Source: Nonomuraea turcica (GTDB lineage: Bacteria > Actinomycetota > Actinomycetes > Streptosporangiales > Streptosporangiaceae). Taken from it: a DNA stretch of 64,000 nt. Made by a program: the position numbers and the translations under genes. This document shows, piece by piece, positions 1 to 7,955 of the stretch. Position 1 is the stretch's first letter. Every line of letters starts with the position of its first letter. Where the stretch lies: contig NZ_JAUZQF010000007.1 in the NCBI RefSeq assembly GCF_030718205.1, positions 394,346 through 458,345 on the forward strand, read 5' to 3'. The notes under the pieces are model-generated. The model was not told the origin of the DNA and ran no database searches. It saw only the letters and a program-made list of their open reading frames with translations.

Positions 1-1
1 C

Positions 2-1093
2 CGCCCCTCCGGAACCCTCTACCGGTACCAGATCGCGACCGGCGCGTACGAGGTGCTCGGCGTGCCGTTCCCGGAGGCGGCCACCGTCCGGATCCTGGAA
101 CACAAGGGAAAGATCTACGGCATGCAGGACCCCGGCGTCTTCGTCTACGACCCGGCCACCGGCACGATCGACTATGTCAGCCACGTGCAGAAGGGCTACC
201 GATCCGCCCCCGAGGAGCCGATGTCGGTGCACTGCGACGGCGAGCACGTCTACGTCGGCGGGAAGGGCGGCTGCGACATCCACGACCTGGCCACCCGCCA
301 GGTCACCCGGCTGGCCATCGCCGGCGAGCCCAAGACCATCATGACCGTCGACGACACCACGTACCTCGGCATCTACACCCAGGCCGCCCTCTACTCCCAC
401 CGCGCCGGCGACCCGGAGGCCAAGCTGCTCTTCCGCACCGGCCACAACCAGGACCGGCCGAAGGACCTGGTGCACGACAAGCTGACCGGGCTGATCGTGA
501 TGTCCACCCAGCCGGAGCCGGGACACCCGAACGGCGCCCTCGACGTGTACGACCCGCGGACCGGCAAGCTCGACACCTACCGGCCGATCGTCGAGCGTCA
601 GACCGTGTTCTCGCTGACCGCCCTGCTCGGCACCGTCTACCTCGGCACCAGCACGCAGGAGGGTCTCGGCGCCCCGCCGGCCACGACCACGGCCAGGCTG
701 GCGGCCTTCGACCTGCGCACGCGGAAGGTCCAGTGGGAGATCGAGCCGGTGGCCGGCGCGAAAGCCGTCACGAGCCTGAAGCACACGCCGCTCGCCCTGT
801 ACGGGATCACCGACGGCGGCGTCCTGTTCGAGTACAACCTGCGCCGGCGCGCGATCACCCGCACGCTGCGGGTGTGCGAGCGGGGCGGGGACCTGGTGCT
901 GGCCGGGCTCCACGCGTACACCAGCGACGAGGACGCCGTCTACAAGATCGACCTGGTCGGCTTCACGTCCCGCAAGCTCGTGGAAGGGCTGGCGAGCGAC
1001 TGGTTCGGCGGCGGCTCCCGGATCAACATCGACCCGTCCCGTAAGGCCCTGTACGGCCTCAAGGGGCGCAACCTCATCCGTATCGCCATCTGA
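2..1093 (+). CDS. Beta-propeller repeat protein, 5' end outside window
   Basis: The frame is open to the left edge, so the gene starts outside the window; 363 residues are visible. The protein is built of repeated short strands with blade-like units such as VFVYDPATG, ALDVYDPRTGK and LAAFDLRTRKV, spaced about 40-50 residues apart, which is typical of a WD40/PQQ-like beta-propeller. No catalytic motif is evident. A GTG at 53 is the first possible start inside the window, but the upstream codons (RPSGTLYRYQ) continue the same repeat style, so it is probably internal. It converges with the gene ending at 1097, 3 bp away. Such propellers are often exported binding or sugar-processing proteins; the specific role is unknown. 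Confidence 0.7.
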   Translation, partial: RPSGTLYRYQIATGAYEVLGVPFPEAATVRILEHKGKIYGMQDPGVFVYDPATGTIDYVSHVQKGYRSAPEEPMSVHCDGEHVYVGGKGGCDIHDLATRQVTRLAIAGEPKTIMTVDDTTYLGIYTQAALYSHRAGDPEAKLLFRTGHNQDRPKDLVHDKLTGLIVMSTQPEPGHPNGALDVYDPRTGKLDTYRPIVERQTVFSLTALLGTVYLGTSTQEGLGAPPATTTARLAAFDLRTRKVQWEIEPVAGAKAVTSLKHTPLALYGITDGGVLFEYNLRRRAITRTLRVCERGGDLVLAGLHAYTSDEDAVYKIDLVGFTSRKLVEGLASDWFGGGSRINIDPSRKALYGLKGRNLIRIAI

Positions 1094-1096
1094 CGC

Positions 1097-2245
1097 CTAG
1101 GAGGCGGCCGCCAGGACCTCGGCGCGCTCCCCGTCCGGGAGGGCCGGTCCGTACGGGTCGTGAGCGTGGGACTCGGGGATCAGGCCCTCCGCGGCGGCCA
1201 GCCAGAACATGCGCTGGACGTACCCCTCCATGGGGCCGGTGAACGTGACCGCGGCCAGGCGGTCCAGCCGTGCGGACGCCTTCTCGAAACCGCGCAGGTC
1301 GTCGCCCTCGAACGCGCGCATCACGGCCGCCGTCGTCTCCACCGACGCGGCCGCGATGCCCACCAGCGCCGCCTCCGCGCCCCACAGGAGCGACGGGCCG
1401 AACATGCGGTCCTCGCCGGTGATCGCCAGCCTGCCGGCCTCCCGGGTGAGGGCGATCGTCTCCTGGCATCCCATCGCGTCCGACAACAGCGCCGTCTTGA
1501 GCCCGGCGACGCCGGGCAGGTGCAGGATGCGGCGGAGTGTGGCGGGCGGGCACGGCTGCGTGTACAGGTCGAATGCGATCATCGGCAGCCCGGCGGCCGC
1601 CCACACCGCCTCGTGCAGCGCCACCCGATCCCCCGGCGACGGGAACACCAGCACCCCGTCAGCCCCAAGCTCGGCCGCCATCCGCGCGTCGGCCACCGCC
1701 CCCGGCTCAGCCTCGGCTCGGGTGTCCCGTGTCGGCCCGTCGCCCGTGCCGACGGGGGTGGCGACCTCTCCCCCACTGTCCCGCAGCCCGCCATCGCGCC
1801 GGTCAGCGGTGTCGGGGCCGGACGGCTGGTCAACGCCGCCGGATTCGGCGGACGTGCGGGCGACACCGCTGCACCCAGCGGGCAGCCCGGGGGGACGGCT
1901 GGACCTGGCGGGTGGCCGCGCGGCGCTGCCGGCCGCGGCGGCCGGCGGAGGGGCGGCGGGTGGTGGGGTGCCGCCGATGCCGACGATGACCGGGGCGCCG
2001 GTCCGGCGGGCGCGGGCGATGACGCCGGCGCGGACATCCGGAGGCAGGAAGGGGCCGCGGCCGGTGTGGGCGAGGACGGCCAGGGCGTCGGCGCCCGAGG
2101 CGACCAGCCGCTGGAAGTACGCCTCCGCGAGGTCGAGGTCCACCTCCCCCGCCTGCGTCATCGGCGTCAGCGCGGCGGCCACCAGTGCCCCGCGCAGGCG
2201 GTCACGGAGCCGCGCGGCCTGCGGGTCGATCGGCGTACTCATCAC
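1097..2245 (-). CDS. DapA-family (dihydrodipicolinate synthase/aldolase-like) protein with internal low-complexity insertion
   Basis: A TIM-barrel class I aldolase/lyase of the DapA superfamily. The Schiff-base lysine lies in VAGLKTAL and the active-site tyrosine in FDLYTQP; family members cleave or condense 2-keto acids through an imine. The 382-aa length exceeds the usual ~300 because about 75 residues rich in Pro, Ala, Gly, Ser and Arg (about residues 107-185) interrupt the barrel between VIVGIGGTP and AVADARMAAELGADG. The start is GTG at 2245, preceded by GGGGGAG. It is the last gene of a minus-strand run behind a sugar ABC transporter, suggesting cleavage of a sugar-derived keto acid. 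A second DapA-like gene lies at 7956. Confidence 0.8.
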   Translation of the reverse strand: MMSTPIDPQAARLRDRLRGALVAAALTPMTQAGEVDLDLAEAYFQRLVASGADALAVLAHTGRGPFLPPDVRAGVIARARRTGAPVIVGIGGTPPPAAPPPAAAAGSAARPPARSSRPPGLPAGCSGVARTSAESGGVDQPSGPDTADRRDGGLRDSGGEVATPVGTGDGPTRDTRAEAEPGAVADARMAAELGADGVLVFPSPGDRVALHEAVWAAAGLPMIAFDLYTQPCPPATLRRILHLPGVAGLKTALLSDAMGCQETIALTREAGRLAITGEDRMFGPSLLWGAEAALVGIAAASVETTAAVMRAFEGDDLRGFEKASARLDRLAAVTFTGPMEGYVQRMFWLAAAEGLIPESHAHDPYGPALPDGERAEVLAAAS

Positions 2246-2290
2246 AAGCTCCCCCTTGCCGGACGTTCCGGGCGACCAGCGTAGGCCGTT

Positions 2291-2311
2291 CGGCTCCGGG
2301 ACGGGGAGCCG
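2291..2311 (-). terminator. Short stem-loop after the ABC permease gene
   Basis: CGGCTCC and GGAGCCG form a 7-bp GC stem around a 7-nt loop directly after the stop codon of the MalG-like permease (minus strand). There is no T-tract, as is common in actinomycetes. It could terminate or attenuate between the transporter and the DapA-like gene, or be chance in GC-rich DNA. Confidence 0.35.
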
Positions 2312-2312
2312 G

Positions 2313-3176
2313 TCACTTCAGGCCGGTCATCGCGATGCTATTGACCAGATAGCGCTGCAGCAGGAAGAACACCAGCAGGCACGGCACCGCCGAGATGGCC
2401 GCGGAGGACATCAGCATGGACCACTGCAGCTCCTCCGTCTTGAGCACCGTCAGCCCAACGGTCAGCGTCCGGGTGGCGTCGCTCTGCGAGATCACCAGGG
2501 GCCACAGGAAGTCGTTCCAGTGCCACAGGAAGACGAACACCCCCAACGTTGCCAGGATCGGCTTGGTCAGCGGCACCACGATCGTCCAGTAGATGCGCAG
2601 CTCCGAGGCCCCGTCCACCTTGGCCGCGTCGAACAGCTCGTCGGGCAGCCCCAGGATGAACTGCCGCATCAGGAAGACCGCCTGCGAGTTCGCCAGCGTC
2701 GGGACGATCAGCCCCCAGAAGGTGTCCGCGCCACCGAAGTCGGAGATGAGCACGTACAGCGGGATGAGCGTGGCCTGGAACGGCACCATCATCGTGGCGA
2801 GGAACGTCCACAACATGGTGTCGCGACCGGGAAACCGCTTCTTGGCGAACGCGTAGCCCGCCATCGACGCCGTGAGCAGGATGATCACCACGGAGACGGC
2901 CGAGTAGATCAGCGAGTTGAGCGTCCACTCGGCGAACCCGGAGGCGCTCAGGACCTGCATGATGTTGTCGAAGGTGAGCGAGTCCGGCCACTGCGCGGGC
3001 ACGGTCGGCTCGCCCCGGGGCGAGAGCGCCACGATCACCATGGCGATGAACGGGCCCAGGGTCAGCAGCGACATGACAGCGAGCAGCGTGTAGAGGGTCC
3101 ACCTCTTACCGGGCCGGCGCGGCGTGGCGCCCGGCCGGACCCGGGTGGCGGCGGGGCGCGTGGCCGTCAGCGTCAT
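2313..3176 (-). CDS. Carbohydrate ABC transporter permease (MalG type)
   Basis: Inner-membrane permease of a CUT1-family sugar importer, 287 aa with six hydrophobic segments. The EAA loop that contacts the ATPase reads DAAKVDGASELRIYWTIVVP (about residues 195-214). The ATG at 3176 overlaps the stop of the preceding MalF-type gene by one base (TGATG), so the two permeases are translationally coupled. The order lipoprotein, MalF-like, MalG-like is the standard actinobacterial arrangement. No ATPase gene is nearby, so a shared MsiK-type ATPase probably energises it. The sugar is unknown; neighbouring aminotransferase and epimerase genes suggest an amino or keto sugar. Confidence 0.92.
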   Translation of the reverse strand: MTLTATRPAATRVRPGATPRRPGKRWTLYTLLAVMSLLTLGPFIAMVIVALSPRGEPTVPAQWPDSLTFDNIMQVLSASGFAEWTLNSLIYSAVSVVIILLTASMAGYAFAKKRFPGRDTMLWTFLATMMVPFQATLIPLYVLISDFGGADTFWGLIVPTLANSQAVFLMRQFILGLPDELFDAAKVDGASELRIYWTIVVPLTKPILATLGVFVFLWHWNDFLWPLVISQSDATRTLTVGLTVLKTEELQWSMLMSSAAISAVPCLLVFFLLQRYLVNSIAMTGLK

Positions 3177-4042
3177 CAGGTGTTCTCCTTGCCGACGAAG
3201 CGCCGCTGGATCAGCGAGACGACCAGCACAATGGCGAAGAGCACCATCCCCCAGGTGGCCGCGTAGCCGAACTCCCAGAACCTGAAGCCGCGTTCGAAAA
3301 TGCCGTAGATCAGGGTGTAGCTGGCCTTGGCGGGCCCGCCGCCGGTCATCACGTAGATCGTGTCGAAGACCTGGAACGAGGCGATCGTCTCGATCACCAG
3401 CACGAAGAAGAGCGCGGGCTTGAGCAGGGGCAGCGTGATGCCGCGGAAGCGCTGCCAGGGGCCGGCGCCGTCGACCTTGGCCGCCTCCAGGTACGAGCCC
3501 GGAATGGCCTTCAAACCGGCGAGCAGGATCAGCATCGAGTAGCCGAAGCCCTTCCAGCAGGAGACGAGGGCCAGGGCGGGCAGCACCAGCTCCGAGCGTT
3601 CCATGAAGCCGACGGGTCCGAGGTCCAGCTTGGCCAGCACGCCGTTGATCAGGCCGTCGAACTCGTAGATCCAGCGCCAGATGATCCCGGCGAAGACGAA
3701 GCTGGTCACGTACGGCAGGAAGAGCATGCCGCGGAACAGCCCGCGCATGAAGACGATCGAATTGAGCAGCAGTGCGGTGCCGAGCGAAACCGCCATGACG
3801 AGCGGCACGTAGACGACGGTGTACACCAGCGTGGCCCGCAGGCTGGACCAGAAGTTCGGGTCGTTCACCAGCCGCGTGTAGTTGTCGGCGCCGATGAAGC
3901 TCCACTCGCCGCCGATGTTCCAGTTCGTCAGGCTCATGCCCGCCGCGCCGAGCGTGGGGAAGATCCTGAAGATCAGGAACAGCACGAGCATGGGGAGGAC
4001 GAACAGCAGTCCCGTGACCGGATCACGCAGGCGATGGCGCAC
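3176..4042 (-). CDS. Carbohydrate ABC transporter permease (MalF/UgpA type)
   Basis: Partner permease of the same sugar importer, 288 aa. It begins with the N-terminal membrane segment GLLFVLPMLVLFLIF and has the EAA loop EAAKVDGAGPWQRFRGITLP (about residues 187-206). TNWNIGG...FIGADNYTRL near the first periplasmic loop is typical of UgpA-like subunits. It lies 56 bp downstream of the substrate-binding lipoprotein gene, separated by a small hairpin, and couples directly into the second permease. It is expected to form the heterodimeric channel with the product of 2313-3176. Confidence 0.92.
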   Translation of the reverse strand: MRHRLRDPVTGLLFVLPMLVLFLIFRIFPTLGAAGMSLTNWNIGGEWSFIGADNYTRLVNDPNFWSSLRATLVYTVVYVPLVMAVSLGTALLLNSIVFMRGLFRGMLFLPYVTSFVFAGIIWRWIYEFDGLINGVLAKLDLGPVGFMERSELVLPALALVSCWKGFGYSMLILLAGLKAIPGSYLEAAKVDGAGPWQRFRGITLPLLKPALFFVLVIETIASFQVFDTIYVMTGGGPAKASYTLIYGIFERGFRFWEFGYAATWGMVLFAIVLVVSLIQRRFVGKENT

Positions 4043-4070
4043 CGGGTTTCACACCTTTCCGAGAAGACGC

Positions 4071-4088
4071 GCCTCCCCTGGAGGAGGC
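4071..4088 (-). other. Stem-loop between binding-protein and permease genes
   Basis: GCCTCC and GGAGGC form a 6-bp stem around 6 nt in the 56-bp gap between the lipoprotein gene and its permeases. Hairpins here commonly stabilise the upstream mRNA, so that binding protein exceeds permease. That role is inferred from position. Confidence 0.35.
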
Positions 4089-4098
4089 CCGGATCGTG

Positions 4099-5346
4099 TC
4101 AGCCGCCGGTGGCCAGCAGCTCGTTGCCCTCCTTGGCGGCGGCGTCCAGTGCTGTCTTGGCGTCCTCCTTGCCGATCAGCGCCGCCTGGATGTGGGCCGA
4201 GATCATCGCCATGACCTGGCGGGCCTTGGGGTGGGCGTCGCCGGGGTAGGCGTACTGCAGCGACTTGGCGAACTCCTTGGAGGTCGCCGACTGGTCGGGG
4301 ATCGTCACGTCGGTACGCGCGGAGAAGAAGCCGGACTCCTTGGCCAGCGACGCGGCAACCTCGGGAGCGGCGACGTAGGCGGCGAACTTCTTGGCCGCAT
4401 CCTTGACCTCGGAGTGCTTGGCCAGGACCAGACCGCCCGGGATGCCGAACGCGACCCGCTTGCTGCCTTCCAGCGGCAGGCCGACGCCCACGTTCTCCGC
4501 GCCGATGGCGGCGCCGAGCTGGTCGGCGTTGAGGGCCGTGGCCGCGTGGTACATCGCGGTCTTGCCGGCGGCGAGCGCGCCGCCCTCGACGTCGTTGCTC
4601 TTGCTGGCGGTGTTCTCGGGCAGGCCGCCGACCGCCTTCAGGTCGAGCAGGAACTGCAGGCTGTCGATGCCCTGCTGGTTGTTGACGGTCACGCTCTTGC
4701 CGTCGGGCGAGAACACCGAGCCGCCGTTGGCCCACAGGATGGGATAGAAGCTCTGGTTGAGCGAGACCTCGGGTTTGCCGGGGTAGTCGAGGATGGCCAC
4801 CTTCTTGGCGGCCAGCTTGGGTGCGGCCTCCTTCAGCTCGGCCAGCGTTTCCGGCACCTTGGTGACGCCCGCGTCGGCGAAGAGCTTCTTGTTGTAGATG
4901 GGGGCGGTGATCGTCTGGTAGATGGGCACGCCGTAGAGCTTGCCGCTCACCGTCAGCGCGGTGAGCGCATTGGGCAGGTAGGCGCTCTTGTCGGCGGCGA
5001 TCACGTCGTCCACGGGCTCCAGTGTGCCCTGCTGGGCGTACTGCGGGATCTGGTCCGGGCCGAGCACGACCAGGTCGAAGCCCTTCTTGGAGGCCAGCGC
5101 CGTGGTGATCTTCTCCTGACGGCCGTCCCAGGGCTGCTGGTCGATCGTGACGTCGATCGCGGGGTTCTTGGCCTCGAAGTCCTTCTCGACCTTGTCCCAG
5201 AACGCCTTGTTCCCGGCCTGGTCCGCGATCACGGGATACATCCAGAGCGTCACCGTGCTCTTGTCCGAACCCGAGCCACCGGATCCGCACCCGGCGATCA
5301 CGACGCTGAGGGCGGCCGCGAAGCCGGCTGCCGCTACCTTCTTCAT
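4099..5346 (-). CDS. Sugar ABC transporter substrate-binding lipoprotein
   Basis: Family 1 extracellular solute-binding protein, 415 aa. A short lipoprotein signal with lipobox VIAGC near residue 19 and the linker GSGGSGSDKS anchor it outside the membrane. TVTLWMYPVIADQAG and the later WANGGSVFSPDGKSVTVNN are characteristic of CUT1 binding proteins. It is the first gene of the transporter operon. Just upstream, CGGTC-CT-GACCG (5370-5381) matches the two operators at 6656 and 10076, so induction is probably shared with the enzyme genes. Ligand unknown. Confidence 0.92.
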   Translation of the reverse strand: MKKVAAAGFAAALSVVIAGCGSGGSGSDKSTVTLWMYPVIADQAGNKAFWDKVEKDFEAKNPAIDVTIDQQPWDGRQEKITTALASKKGFDLVVLGPDQIPQYAQQGTLEPVDDVIAADKSAYLPNALTALTVSGKLYGVPIYQTITAPIYNKKLFADAGVTKVPETLAELKEAAPKLAAKKVAILDYPGKPEVSLNQSFYPILWANGGSVFSPDGKSVTVNNQQGIDSLQFLLDLKAVGGLPENTASKSNDVEGGALAAGKTAMYHAATALNADQLGAAIGAENVGVGLPLEGSKRVAFGIPGGLVLAKHSEVKDAAKKFAAYVAAPEVAASLAKESGFFSARTDVTIPDQSATSKEFAKSLQYAYPGDAHPKARQVMAMISAHIQAALIGKEDAKTALDAAAKEGNELLATGG

Positions 5347-5369
5347 CGGCGGCTTCCTTTCCTGAATAC

Positions 5370-5381
5370 CGGTCCTGACCG
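5370..5381. promoter_or_regulatory. Operator copy 1, CGGTC-N2-GACCG
   Basis: The palindrome CGGTCCTGACCG lies 23 bp before the ATG of the lipoprotein gene. The same 5+2+5 pattern occurs at 6656-6667 and 10076-10087, each at the head of a transcription unit of this locus. The core resembles HutC/DasR-type GntR sites (GGTCTAGACC), but no GntR gene is in the window. Confidence 0.6.
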
Positions 5382-5431
5382 AAACCTAATGATCGAGCGG
5401 AGCCCGGTCAATGCCTGATACATGAACGTAA

Positions 5432-6643
5432 CTACGCCTTGCCTGGATAGCTCGCGATGGCGTCGGCGATGACGCTGACATGCTCCGACGTGTAGTGCTC
5501 GTTCCAGTCGATGATCAGGAGCGTGCTGCCGACCAGCCGTTCGGCCTCGGGACAGGGAGCGGGACGGTAGCCCTCGAGGGGGTAGCGGGAGGCGCCGTAA
5601 ACCGGCCTGTCCCACAGCGGGGCCCGATTGAGGGGCTCCTTCAGATAACCGGGCCGTGCCGGAATCCCGGCCGCGCTCAGGTGCGCCGCCAGCTCGGGCG
5701 CGTCCCCGCCGGGCAGCACGAGCGGGAACAACCACCAGGCGTGCCCGTCCGGCCGGGGCAGCCCGATCTCGACCTGGGATCCGTCCGGCCGGGCCGGCCG
5801 TATCGTGGCCCCGCTCCCCGGGTCCATCCTGCGCAACGCCTCGATGAGCTCCACGGCGGTGCGGCGCCTGGACTCCACGACCCCCGGCAGTTTCGCGAGC
5901 TGGGCCCTGGCCACCGCGGCCTGCAGCTCGGTCATCCGGTAGTTCAGTCCCAGGCTCTCATGGGAACGGCCCGCGGCCCGGTCCCATCCCTTGTCCGCGA
6001 ACAGCCGCATGCGCCTGGCGAGCTCGTCGTCGCCGGTGATGGCCAGGCCGCCGTCGCCGCAGGTGATGTGCTTCCACTGCTGCAGGCTCAAGGTTCCCAC
6101 GTGGCCGGCCGTGCCCGCGTACCGGCCGCCGCCGGGCAGCTCGGTCAGCCAGGCCTGGGCGCAGTCCTCGATGAGCGTGAGACCGTGCTCGTCCGCGAGG
6201 GCGCGCAGCGCGCCGATCCGGGCGGGCGCGCCGAACAGGTGCACCGCCATGATCGCGCGGGTGCGCGGTCCGATGAGCGCGGCCACGGCGTCCGGATCGA
6301 GGTTGCCGTCGGACGGGTCGACGTCGGCGAAGACAGGAACGGCGTTCTGCGCCAAGATGGGGGCCACGGTCCCGAAGTCCGTGATCGGCGTCGTGATGAT
6401 CTCGTCACCGGGATCCGGCGCCGCCGCCACGACCGACAGGTGGAGGGCCGCGGTGCCGGACGCGCACGCGATCGCGTGGCGGGAGCCGTAAAGCTCGGCG
6501 ACCTCGTGTTCGAGCGCCCGCGCCTCGGTCCCCCACACGGAGTTGAGCATGCCGGAGCGGATGACCCGATCCAGCGCCGCCACCTCCTCGTCGCCGAGCG
6601 TGCGGCCTGCGGGTTCGGCCATGTTGGGAAAGTGCAGGGTCAC
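5432..6643 (-). CDS. DegT/DnrJ/EryC1/StrS-family PLP aminotransferase
   Basis: 403-aa sugar or cyclitol aminotransferase-like protein. The PLP lysine is in SLQQWKHITCGDGG, the standard position (SFQQSK.lt.GEGG in relatives). DFGTVAPILAQNAVPVFADVD and EDCAQAW (cofactor-binding Asp) complete the fold. The GTG at 6643 is preferred because AAAGG lies 7 nt upstream; an ATG seven codons later (6622) is possible. Family members transfer an amino group between glutamate/glutamine and a keto sugar or inosose. Here, beside an importer, it may run in the deaminating direction. It is divergent from the regulator at 6692 with operator copy 2 between them. Confidence 0.85.
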   Translation of the reverse strand: MTLHFPNMAEPAGRTLGDEEVAALDRVIRSGMLNSVWGTEARALEHEVAELYGSRHAIACASGTAALHLSVVAAAPDPGDEIITTPITDFGTVAPILAQNAVPVFADVDPSDGNLDPDAVAALIGPRTRAIMAVHLFGAPARIGALRALADEHGLTLIEDCAQAWLTELPGGGRYAGTAGHVGTLSLQQWKHITCGDGGLAITGDDELARRMRLFADKGWDRAAGRSHESLGLNYRMTELQAAVARAQLAKLPGVVESRRRTAVELIEALRRMDPGSGATIRPARPDGSQVEIGLPRPDGHAWWLFPLVLPGGDAPELAAHLSAAGIPARPGYLKEPLNRAPLWDRPVYGASRYPLEGYRPAPCPEAERLVGSTLLIIDWNEHYTSEHVSVIADAIASYPGKA

Positions 6644-6652
6644 CGGATAACC

Positions 6653-6670
6653 TTTCGGTCTAGACCGTAA
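6653..6670. promoter_or_regulatory. Operator copy 2 in divergent promoter region
   Basis: TTTCGGTCTAGACCGTAA, a nearly perfect 18-bp palindrome with core CGGTC-TA-GACCG at 6656-6667. It overlaps the ribosome-binding region of the aminotransferase gene and lies 21 bp before the GTG of the regulator, so one bound dimer could repress both. It closely matches the site at 10073-10090. Confidence 0.7.
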
Positions 6671-6691
6671 AGAAGGGGAAGGGAGACGCGG

Positions 6692-7897
6692 GTGGGTATC
6701 GTCATCGGAGTCGTCGGCCCGCATGATCTGGTCGACGACGTCGCGGCCACCTGCGAGGAGCAGCCCGGCGTGAGCACGCTCCGGCTCGACTACGACCACG
6801 AGTCGCAGGCTCCGGCCATCGTGGAGGCCCACGCCGGCTCGGTCGAGGGCTGGCTGTTCACCGGCATCGTGCCCTACATGCTGGCCCGCGGCGCCGACGC
6901 GCTCACCCGCCCCGGCGTGTTCGTCGACTACTCGGGCGCGACCCTGCTCAGCGCCCTGGTGCGGCTGCAGCACGAGGGCCACGACATCACGCGGCTGTCC
7001 ATCGACACCATCGCCCCCGCCGACGTCATCGCCACGTTCATCGAGGCCGGGCTGCCCACCGACCGGCTGCGCACGCTCGGCTACCGGCCGGAGACGACCT
7101 CCAAGAAGATCGTCTCCTTCCACCGCCGTGACGCGGTCCACCCGGTGATCACCTGCCTGAGCTCGGTGCACGAGGCGCTGCGCGGCGAGATGCACGTGCT
7201 GCGCCTGGCGCCGTCGGAGCACTCGGTCCGCGTGGCGCTGCGCCAGCTCCTGCTGACGGCCGAAGGCCAGGCCCAGGAGGACGCGCAGATCGCGCTCGGC
7301 CTGGTGGAGGTGGACGGCGAGGAAGGTCTGCTGCGCGAGGCCGCCGCGCTGGGCGGCACGCTGGCCGCCTTCCGTGGCGGTACCCACCTGCTGGTGACCA
7401 CCCGCGGCCCGCTCTTCGACGCCACCGGCGGCTTCACCGGGCTGCCCATGCTGGCGCGGCTGGCCGGTCACAGCAGCGTGGCGCGGGTGGGTTTCGGCCT
7501 CGGGCGCAGCGCTGCGGAGGCCGAGAGCCTGGCCCGCCGGGCGCTGGCCAGGGCCAGGCGCATCGGGGACGTGGCCGCCGTGCTGTCCTTGCGGGCCGAC
7601 ACCGACATCGTGCTGGAGTCGGTGATCAGCACGCCCTCCGGCGAGCAGAACCTGTCGGTGCTCGCCCGCCGCGTGGGCCTGTCGGTGCCGACCCTGGAGA
7701 AGCTGCTGGAGGCCCGCGACGCGGCCGGCGGCGAGGCGCTGACCACGCGGGAGATCGCTGAGCGGCTCGCCGTCCAGCAGCGCACCGCCCGGCGGATGCT
7801 GCACCGGCTGGAGCTGGCCGGGCTGGCCGAACGCACCGGCAACCTGACCAGCGGCTCCAGCGGCCGTCCCCTCACCCTCTACCGCCTCACCCTCTAG
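6692..7897 (+). CDS. Putative transcriptional regulator: N-terminal sensor-like region, GGDEF/GTP-cyclohydrolase-III-like middle, C-terminal winged helix
   Basis: 401 aa. The C-terminal ~75 residues (LTTREIAERLAVQQRTARRMLHRLELAGLAERTG) form a winged helix that would bind DNA. The middle (about residues 200-295) contains VARVGFGLGRSAAEAESLARRALARARR, a pattern like that of GGDEF-fold/GTP cyclohydrolase III-like domains. The first ~190 residues (IVIGVVGPHDLVDDVAA, then LFTGIVPYMLA) look like a small-molecule receptor region but match no family I can name firmly. The start is GTG at 6692, with GGGAG 6 nt upstream. Its position on operator copy 2 makes it the best candidate regulator of this locus. 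This is inference. Confidence 0.65.
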   Translation: MGIVIGVVGPHDLVDDVAATCEEQPGVSTLRLDYDHESQAPAIVEAHAGSVEGWLFTGIVPYMLARGADALTRPGVFVDYSGATLLSALVRLQHEGHDITRLSIDTIAPADVIATFIEAGLPTDRLRTLGYRPETTSKKIVSFHRRDAVHPVITCLSSVHEALRGEMHVLRLAPSEHSVRVALRQLLLTAEGQAQEDAQIALGLVEVDGEEGLLREAAALGGTLAAFRGGTHLLVTTRGPLFDATGGFTGLPMLARLAGHSSVARVGFGLGRSAAEAESLARRALARARRIGDVAAVLSLRADTDIVLESVISTPSGEQNLSVLARRVGLSVPTLEKLLEARDAAGGEALTTREIAERLAVQQRTARRMLHRLELAGLAERTGNLTSGSSGRPLTLYRLTL

Positions 7898-7918
7898 CTC
7901 GCTCCCTCGCGTGATGCT

Positions 7919-7942
7919 CCTCGAGGCTTCACGGCCTCGAGG
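7919..7942. terminator. Bidirectional hairpin between convergent genes
   Basis: CCTCGAGGC and GCCTCGAGG form a perfect 9-bp stem with a 6-nt loop between the stops of the regulator (7897) and the DapA-like gene (7956). Location and symmetry fit a terminator serving both strands; there is no U-tract. Confidence 0.6.
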
Positions 7943-7955
7943 GCGGCTCGGCCCG

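Noticed and set aside
1160..3266. Plus-strand open frames of 374 and 685 codons over the DapA-like and permease genes
   Set aside because: They are shadows of the minus-strand genes, which carry clear catalytic and membrane motifs.
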